Program-made: the position numbers and the translations under genes
Part shown: one piece after another, positions 40,396-44,756 of the stretch
Layout of the letters: every line of letters begins with the position of its first letter
How positions within the stretch are numbered: the stretch's first letter is position 1
Notes under the pieces: model-generated
Seen by the model: the letters and a program-made list of their open reading frames with translations, nothing else
What the model was told of the DNA's origin: nothing
Database searches by the model: none
NCBI GenBank assembly: GCA_036742455.1
Contig: DAINQU010000022.1
Location: 1 to 44,756, forward strand
Origin: CAIKZZ01 sp036742455
GTDB lineage: Bacteria; Pseudomonadota; Gammaproteobacteria; Steroidobacterales; Steroidobacteraceae
DNA length: 44,756 nt
Direction of reading: 5' to 3'

Positions 40396-42816
40396 TTAAA
40401 CGTCCAAGTTGGCGACGGCCAACGCGTTCTTTTCAATGAACTCGCGACGCGGCTCGACCTGGTCGCCCATGAGAGTCGTGAACAAGTCGTCGGCGGCCAC
40501 GGCATCCTCAATACGCACCTGAATCAAGCGCCGCGTTTCCGGATTGATGGTGGTATCCCACAGCTGGTCTGGATTCATCTCGCCGAGACCCTTGTAGCGT
40601 TGGATGGTCTGACCGCGGCGTGCTTGATCCATGAGCCAGCTGATCGCGTCCTTAAAGGCACTGACCTCGCGCTTATCGTTGCCCTTGGCCACGAGTGCGC
40701 CGCTCGGTAATAGCCCTTGCATCGCGACATTCAGATCGGCGATCCGCTTGTACTCGGCCGACTCGAAGAACTCACGCTGAATGTGCTTCTCGGTCGTGAG
40801 GCCGTGCTGAGTGCGGAAGACATCAAATCGCACCGGCTGGCCGCCCGCGTTCAGTTGCAACTCCACCCGGTAACGACGCGGTTCGTTGGCGTCGTTATCG
40901 ATATGGTTCTGTAGCTGATTCGCCCAATCCGACAGGAAATTGGCGTCGGAGAGTTGCTCGGAGCGGACGACAGGCACATACAGCATCGCTTCGAGGACGC
41001 GGGCATCGTAGCGACGCGCCCACCGTGTGAAGATGGTCTGCACGTCGATGTACTGACGCGCCAGTACTTCCAGAGCAGCGCCATCGACGATGCGTGGCGC
41101 GCCGGTTTCGTCGGTCGTGTGTATCGCCGCTTCGTCCAGCGCATTGCGTAGCAGCAGTGCGTTCAACTCACCGTCGTCTTTGACATACGTCTCGCTCTTG
41201 CCGCGCTTCACTTTGTAGAGCGGAGGCTGAGCAATGTAGATGTGTCCGCGTTCGATCAAGATCGGCATTTGCCGGTAAAAGAACGTCAGCAACAACGTGC
41301 GGATGTGAGCACCGTCAACGTCCGCGTCGGCCATCAGGATGATGCGGTGATAGCGTAATTTCGCGACGTCGAAGTCGTTACGGCCGATCCCACAACCGAG
41401 CGCGGTGATCAGCGTGCCGACTTCGGCGCTGGCGAGCATCTTGTCGAAGCGAGCTTTTTCGACGTTCAGAATTTTGCCCTTCAGCGGCAACACAGCCTGA
41501 GTACGTCGATCGCGGCCTTGCTTAGCGCTTCCGCCTGCCGAGTCACCCTCGACCAGGAACATTTCGCAGAGGGTCGGATCTTTTTCCTGACAATCGGCGA
41601 GTTTCCCCGGCAATCCCGCAATATCGAGCACGCCTTTACGACGCGTCATCTCGCGCGCTTTGCGGGCCGCTTCACGGGCACGCGCCGCATCGACGATCTT
41701 GGCGACAATTGCTTTGGCTTCTGCGGGATGTTCCAGCAAGAAGTTTTCCAAGCGGCCGGCGACAGCGGATTCAACAATGCCGCGAATTTCGCTGGAGACC
41801 AACTTGTCTTTGGTCTGAGATGAGAATTTCGGGTCCGGCATTTTGACCGAGAGAATAGCCGTCATGCCCTCACGGACATCGTCGCCCGTCATATCGATCT
41901 TTTCTTTCTTCGCTTCGCTCTCGATGTAATCCGAGAGTTTTCGCGTCAAAGCGGCGCGGAATCCTTGCAGATGGGTTCCGCCATCTTTCTGCGGAATGTT
42001 GTTCGTGTAACAGAACATCGACTCCGCGTAGGAGTCATTCCATTGCGCCGCCACTTCTACCGTGATCGGGCCCTGCATGTCGCGGAAGTAAAATACCGAC
42101 TCATGTATCGGGGTCTTACCGCGGTTTAGATGCTTAACGAACGCGCCAATTCCGCCCTCGTATTGAAAGACGTCGCGCCGTTCGTCGCGCTCATCGACCA
42201 ATTCGATGCGCACACCCGAATTCAGAAAGGAGAGTTCACGGAGGCGTCGAGAGAGGATTTCGTAGCTGAACTGGATGTTCGAGAACGTTTCAGCGCTGGG
42301 TTTGAACCGCAAGGTGGTTCCACGCTCTTCGGTCGTACCGACGACTTTCAGCGGGGTTTGCGGATCGCCGTGGCGATATTCCTGACGGTGCAATTGTCCC
42401 TGGCGGGCAATCGTGAGAGTGAGTGACTCCGACAACGCATTGACGACCGACACACCCACGCCGTGCAAGCCGCCGGATACCTTGTAGGAGGAATCGTCGA
42501 ACTTACCGCCGGAATGGAGCACCGTGAGAATCACTTCTGCGGCGGATACACCCTCTTCCGGATGGATATCCACAGGAATTCCACGGCCGTTATCCGACAC
42601 CGTGACCGACTCGTCTGCGTGGACGGTCACCATGACGCGATCGCAGTGACCGGCGAGCGCTTCGTCGATCGCGTTATCCACGACTTCGAACACCATATGG
42701 TGTAATCCGGTGCCGTCATCGGTATCACCGATGTACATGCCGGGACGCTTTCTGACTGCGTCGAGGCCCTTTAAGACCTTGATTTTACTCGAATCGTAGA
42801 CGTCGCTATCTGACAT
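40396..42816 (-). CDS. gyrB: DNA gyrase subunit B
   Basis: ATPase subunit of DNA gyrase, which introduces negative supercoils. 806 residues. GHKL ATPase: KRPGMYIGDTDDGTGLHHMVFEVVDNAIDEAL (23-54), VSDNGRGIPVDIH, SGGLHGVGVSVVNALSE. Transducer and TOPRIM: VEGDSAGGSAKQGRDRRTQAVLPLKGKILNVEKA and ADADVDGAHIRTLLLTFFYRQ. The long insertion (about 560-720) is typical of proteobacterial GyrB. The C-terminus has GLGEMNPDQLWDTTINPETRRL. An extended -10 lies upstream at 42844-42852; recF is 179 bp further upstream. Confidence 0.98.
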   Translation of the reverse strand: MSDSDVYDSSKIKVLKGLDAVRKRPGMYIGDTDDGTGLHHMVFEVVDNAIDEALAGHCDRVMVTVHADESVTVSDNGRGIPVDIHPEEGVSAAEVILTVLHSGGKFDDSSYKVSGGLHGVGVSVVNALSESLTLTIARQGQLHRQEYRHGDPQTPLKVVGTTEERGTTLRFKPSAETFSNIQFSYEILSRRLRELSFLNSGVRIELVDERDERRDVFQYEGGIGAFVKHLNRGKTPIHESVFYFRDMQGPITVEVAAQWNDSYAESMFCYTNNIPQKDGGTHLQGFRAALTRKLSDYIESEAKKEKIDMTGDDVREGMTAILSVKMPDPKFSSQTKDKLVSSEIRGIVESAVAGRLENFLLEHPAEAKAIVAKIVDAARAREAARKAREMTRRKGVLDIAGLPGKLADCQEKDPTLCEMFLVEGDSAGGSAKQGRDRRTQAVLPLKGKILNVEKARFDKMLASAEVGTLITALGCGIGRNDFDVAKLRYHRIILMADADVDGAHIRTLLLTFFYRQMPILIERGHIYIAQPPLYKVKRGKSETYVKDDGELNALLLRNALDEAAIHTTDETGAPRIVDGAALEVLARQYIDVQTIFTRWARRYDARVLEAMLYVPVVRSEQLSDANFLSDWANQLQNHIDNDANEPRRYRVELQLNAGGQPVRFDVFRTQHGLTTEKHIQREFFESAEYKRIADLNVAMQGLLPSGALVAKGNDKREVSAFKDAISWLMDQARRGQTIQRYKGLGEMNPDQLWDTTINPETRRLIQVRIEDAVAADDLFTTLMGDQVEPRREFIEKNALAVANLDV

Positions 42817-42843
42817 GTCGATGTACCACCGTATTGAATCTGC

Positions 42844-42852
42844 AGTATAGCA
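42844..42852 (-). promoter_or_regulatory. extended -10 promoter for gyrB
   Basis: On the minus strand TGCTATACT matches TGN-TATACT. Expected start about 42837, a leader of about 20 nt before the gyrB ATG. The -35 is poor, as allowed with an extended -10. Confidence 0.55.
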
Positions 42853-42984
42853 TTCAAGGCCTTGGGAGACCCGTTCCTTGGTTTGCTTGCTCAGGCAACG
42901 GGGTCTGACGGGTTGGCTATTTCAGGCGCCCAGCGAACATTTCGTGCCGTCATGGCCACCCGTCTTCAACATACTATTCACGAC

Positions 42985-42993
42985 TTATCCACA
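42985..42993 (+). promoter_or_regulatory. consensus DnaA box
   Basis: TTATCCACA is an exact match to the strong DnaA box. It lies in the 179-bp recF-gyrB gap, immediately next to the recF stop codon. It is the only exact box I found in that gap, so the gap is unlikely to be oriC itself. Confidence 0.65.
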
Positions 42994-42995
42994 GT

Positions 42996-44066
42996 TTATC
43001 CCGTGTGCGCAGTGACCCGTCCATGTTCCACGTGGAACATAGCACCAGGGACACCCAAGCCGGCCAACTCGGGATGCAACGACGTCACAAAGAGCTGACT
43101 GTTCAGCCCACGAACGACCTCCAGCAATGCGCCCAAGCGCTTCCCGTCCAATTCGGCCGCCGGATCGTCCAGCAGCAACGCGCCGCGTCCCGGATGAAGC
43201 GTTTCCTGCAAACTCAATTGCGCCAAAATCAGTGCCGCGGCCAACAGCTTCTGCTGACCTCGGGAAACCCGCTCCTTCGCAACGAGGCCGTCTACCTTCA
43301 CCGTGATATCCGCCCGATGAGGGCCGGCATGGGTGATACCGATGCGCAAGTCGCGTTCCCGCGATTTCTCAAGTGCTGCCTGGAAGGTTTCGTCGGCTGC
43401 CCAGCCCGGTGCATAGGACGCCGTGACGCTCAGACCGAGCAAGCCGCGACCGATGTCAGCCAAGGGTGCTGCGATTGCGTCGACATAGCGGCGCCGCAAT
43501 TCATCGAGGCGCACCCCGGATGCGAGTAACTCGGCGTCCCAGATAGCGCTGTGATGGCCTGGATTTGCCGCGCGCAGCGCTGCATTGCGCTGCCGCAGTG
43601 CGCGGTGGTAACGCTGCCAGACATCCATAAAGGAATGTTCCACGTGGAACACGCCCCAATCGAGGTACCGACGACGTCGCTGTGGGCCTTCCTCGAGGAG
43701 TTTGTGCACTTCCGGATCGATGATTTGCGGCGGAAAATGCTGCGCCAGCGCGGCGGAACTGCCCGCCGGCGCGCCCCCGACGCGTATCTCCGTGGAGTTC
43801 CGGGAGCCTCTGACACCCAAGACTGTCTGGTGTCGGTCCGCGTCAACCCATCCCACTAACTGGAATGCCTCTTGCCCATGCCGAATCAGCCGGTCGAGCC
43901 GCCGCGACCGAAACGATCTTCCCCGCCCCAGAAAAAACAACGCCTCGAGAAGACTGGTCTTTCCCGAGGCGTTTTCGCCCACAAAGAGGTTGTAGCGGCG
44001 ATCGAGACTGAGACTCGCGCGCTCGAGGCAACGAAAATCGTCTATCTCAAGCTTCGCGAGCGTCAT
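42996..44066 (-). CDS. recF: DNA replication and repair protein RecF
   Basis: SMC-like ATPase that helps load RecA at gaps in stalled forks. 356 residues. Walker A GENASGKTS (30-38), LLEEGPQRRRRYLDWGVFHVEH (123-144), ITHAGPHRAD and the signature SRGQQKLLAAALILAQ, then LLDDPAAELD (Walker B). Two perfect parS palindromes sit inside the gene; each encodes FHVEH (residues 140-144 and 344-348). recF starts 7 bp after the dnaN stop, in the standard dnaN-recF-gyrB order. Confidence 0.97.
   Translation of the reverse strand: MTLAKLEIDDFRCLERASLSLDRRYNLFVGENASGKTSLLEALFFLGRGRSFRSRRLDRLIRHGQEAFQLVGWVDADRHQTVLGVRGSRNSTEIRVGGAPAGSSAALAQHFPPQIIDPEVHKLLEEGPQRRRRYLDWGVFHVEHSFMDVWQRYHRALRQRNAALRAANPGHHSAIWDAELLASGVRLDELRRRYVDAIAAPLADIGRGLLGLSVTASYAPGWAADETFQAALEKSRERDLRIGITHAGPHRADITVKVDGLVAKERVSRGQQKLLAAALILAQLSLQETLHPGRGALLLDDPAAELDGKRLGALLEVVRGLNSQLFVTSLHPELAGLGVPGAMFHVEHGRVTAHTG
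43023..43040. promoter_or_regulatory. parS (ParB-binding) site 1
   Basis: The perfect palindrome ATGTTCCACGTGGAACAT contains TGTTCCACGTGGAACA, which matches the TGTTNCACGTGNAACA parS consensus and the variant used in pseudomonads. It lies in the 3' end of recF (codons 343-348). Confidence 0.88.
43636..43651. promoter_or_regulatory. parS (ParB-binding) site 2
   Basis: TGTTCCACGTGGAACA again, a perfect 16-bp palindrome, 612 bp from site 1 and within recF codons 139-144. It would nucleate ParB spreading for origin segregation. Confidence 0.88.
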
Positions 44067-44073
44067 TCTCCGA

Positions 44074-44756
44074 TCAAAGCCGCATCGGCATCACGACGTA
44101 CCGGCTCGCGCCACCGCCCGGTGCACGCAGCAAACAGCTGCTGTTCGCATCGGTCAGGCCCAGCTCGACTTCTACACCGTCCAATGCCGCGAGAGCATCC
44201 AACAAATAATTTACGTTGAAGCCGACCTCAAACTCCTCGCCGTCGTAGGCAACTTCCACTTCCTCTTCGGCTTCTTCCTGCTCAGGGTTGTGAGCGGTCA
44301 AGACCAGGAGGTTCGCTCGCAAAGCGAGGCGAATCCCGCGGTACTTTTCGTTCGCCAAGATGGCGGTCCGATGGAGTGCTCGGCGCAACGCTTCGCGATC
44401 CGCTTTCACCAGTCGTCCCGGTGCTGCTGGAATGACACGGCCGTATTCTGGGAAACGACCGTCGATCAATTTTGAGGTAAAGCGTATGTCGCCGATTGTG
44501 ACGCGAATGTGGTTACTGCCGACTTGCAACGCAGCAACGCCCTCGTTGCCGATCAATCGCTGCAGTTCAAGTACACCCTTTCGCGGGATGATCACTTGAT
44601 GAATGCCGGGCTTAACCGCGATTTCCATCTCGCTCAATGCCAGACGATGGCCGTCAGTCGCGACCGTTCGAAGCATTTTCCCGTCAGATTCGAGCAACAT
44701 CCCGTTCAGGTAATAGCGAACGTCTTGCTGCGCCATCGAAAAGTGGGTCTTTTCGA
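44074..44756 (-). CDS. dnaN: DNA polymerase III beta clamp, 3' part
   Basis: Sliding clamp that tethers polymerase III and other partners to DNA. The last 226 or so codons lie in the window; the frame stays open to the right edge (...EKTHFS before MAQQDVRYYLNGMLLE). The usual length of about 366 residues means roughly 140 N-terminal residues are missing. TVATDGHRLAL, IIPRKGVLELQRL, FTSKLIDGRFPEYGRVIP and the C-terminal YVVMPMRL are diagnostic; the clamp's partner-binding pocket residues fall in the last block. dnaA should lie further right. Confidence 0.97.
   Translation of the reverse strand, partial: EKTHFSMAQQDVRYYLNGMLLESDGKMLRTVATDGHRLALSEMEIAVKPGIHQVIIPRKGVLELQRLIGNEGVAALQVGSNHIRVTIGDIRFTSKLIDGRFPEYGRVIPAAPGRLVKADREALRRALHRTAILANEKYRGIRLALRANLLVLTAHNPEQEEAEEEVEVAYDGEEFEVGFNVNYLLDALAALDGVEVELGLTDANSSCLLRAPGGGASRYVVMPMRL

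Noticed and set aside
42674..42682. DnaA-like box TTATCCACG in gyrB
   Set aside because: One mismatch at the last base and inside conserved gyrB codons; a similar 8/9 match lies in ntrB (near 31888).
42868..42908. Imperfect hairpin between recF and gyrB (AGACCCGTT.../...AACGGGGTCT)
   Set aside because: Bulged stem, no T-run after it on the minus strand; not strong enough to call a terminator.
1..44756. tRNA or rRNA genes, CRISPR arrays, insertion sequences
   Set aside because: Reading both strands I found no cloverleaf ending in CCA, no regularly spaced repeats and no transposase.

Overview
The window looks like the origin-proximal part of a gammaproteobacterial chromosome with a base composition of roughly 60% GC. 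Four gene groups point there: dnaN-recF-gyrB in order at the right edge, a glnA-DUF4124-ntrB-ntrC cluster, a yibN-grxC-secB-gpsA block, and tatABC. The exact order is not certain; a Xanthomonadales- or Nevskiales-like lineage is my guess. Almost everything is chromosomal housekeeping. I see no phage, insertion sequence, CRISPR array, tRNA or rRNA.

Layout. 1-1.7 kb: cytochrome c oxidase subunits I (cut by the window edge) and II. 1.7-2.2 kb: a gene-free stretch with two inverted repeats. 2.2-5.6 kb: bioC and bioH (biotin) behind an acetate kinase fused to a PduL-type phosphotransacylase. 5.6-8 kb: uvrD, divergent from the kinase across only 33 bp that hold an 18-bp perfect palindrome. 8-10.9 kb: trkA-trkH potassium uptake. 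10.9-14.4 kb: class I fumarase and a LytS/LytTR-type two-component pair. 14.5-14.7 kb: an island of about 26% GC. 14.7-16.7 kb: dtd and tatABC. 16.8-21.3 kb: POT and OPT peptide transporters and a DMT exporter. 21.2-23.4 kb: a small holin-like membrane protein, a secreted amidohydrolase-fold protein lacking its metal ligands, and a MAPEG protein. 23.4-27.8 kb: envC, yibN, grxC, secB, gpsA, an unknown membrane protein and trmL. 27.9-29.9 kb: a class 1B dihydroorotate dehydrogenase and an MscS channel. 30-34.7 kb: ntrC, ntrB, a DUF4124 protein and glnA, preceded by a sigma-54 promoter and two NtrC sites. 34.7-40.4 kb: an acyl-CoA ligase, glyQ-glyS and a PlsC-type acyltransferase. 40.4-44.8 kb: gyrB, recF and dnaN.

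How the parts work together. The nitrogen block is self-contained: NtrB and NtrC act on the glnA control region, whose two enhancers and sigma-54 promoter are laid out as in the classic enterobacterial case. The right edge carries replication genes plus two perfect ParB-binding (parS) palindromes inside recF and a consensus DnaA box between recF and gyrB, which fits a segregation centre close to oriC. The kinase-PduL fusion would join both steps of acyl-CoA/acyl-phosphate/carboxylate interconversion in one chain.

No obviously new multi-gene system is visible. The most unusual items are single-gene or cis-element anomalies: the AckA-PduL fusion and its palindrome, the TrkH selectivity-filter Gly-to-Asn change, the metal-site-less amidohydrolase, the AT-rich island before dtd, the paired parS sites in recF, the terminator-like hairpin inside the glyS coding end, a class 1B dihydroorotate dehydrogenase with no pyrK nearby, and a G10 tract next to a start codon.
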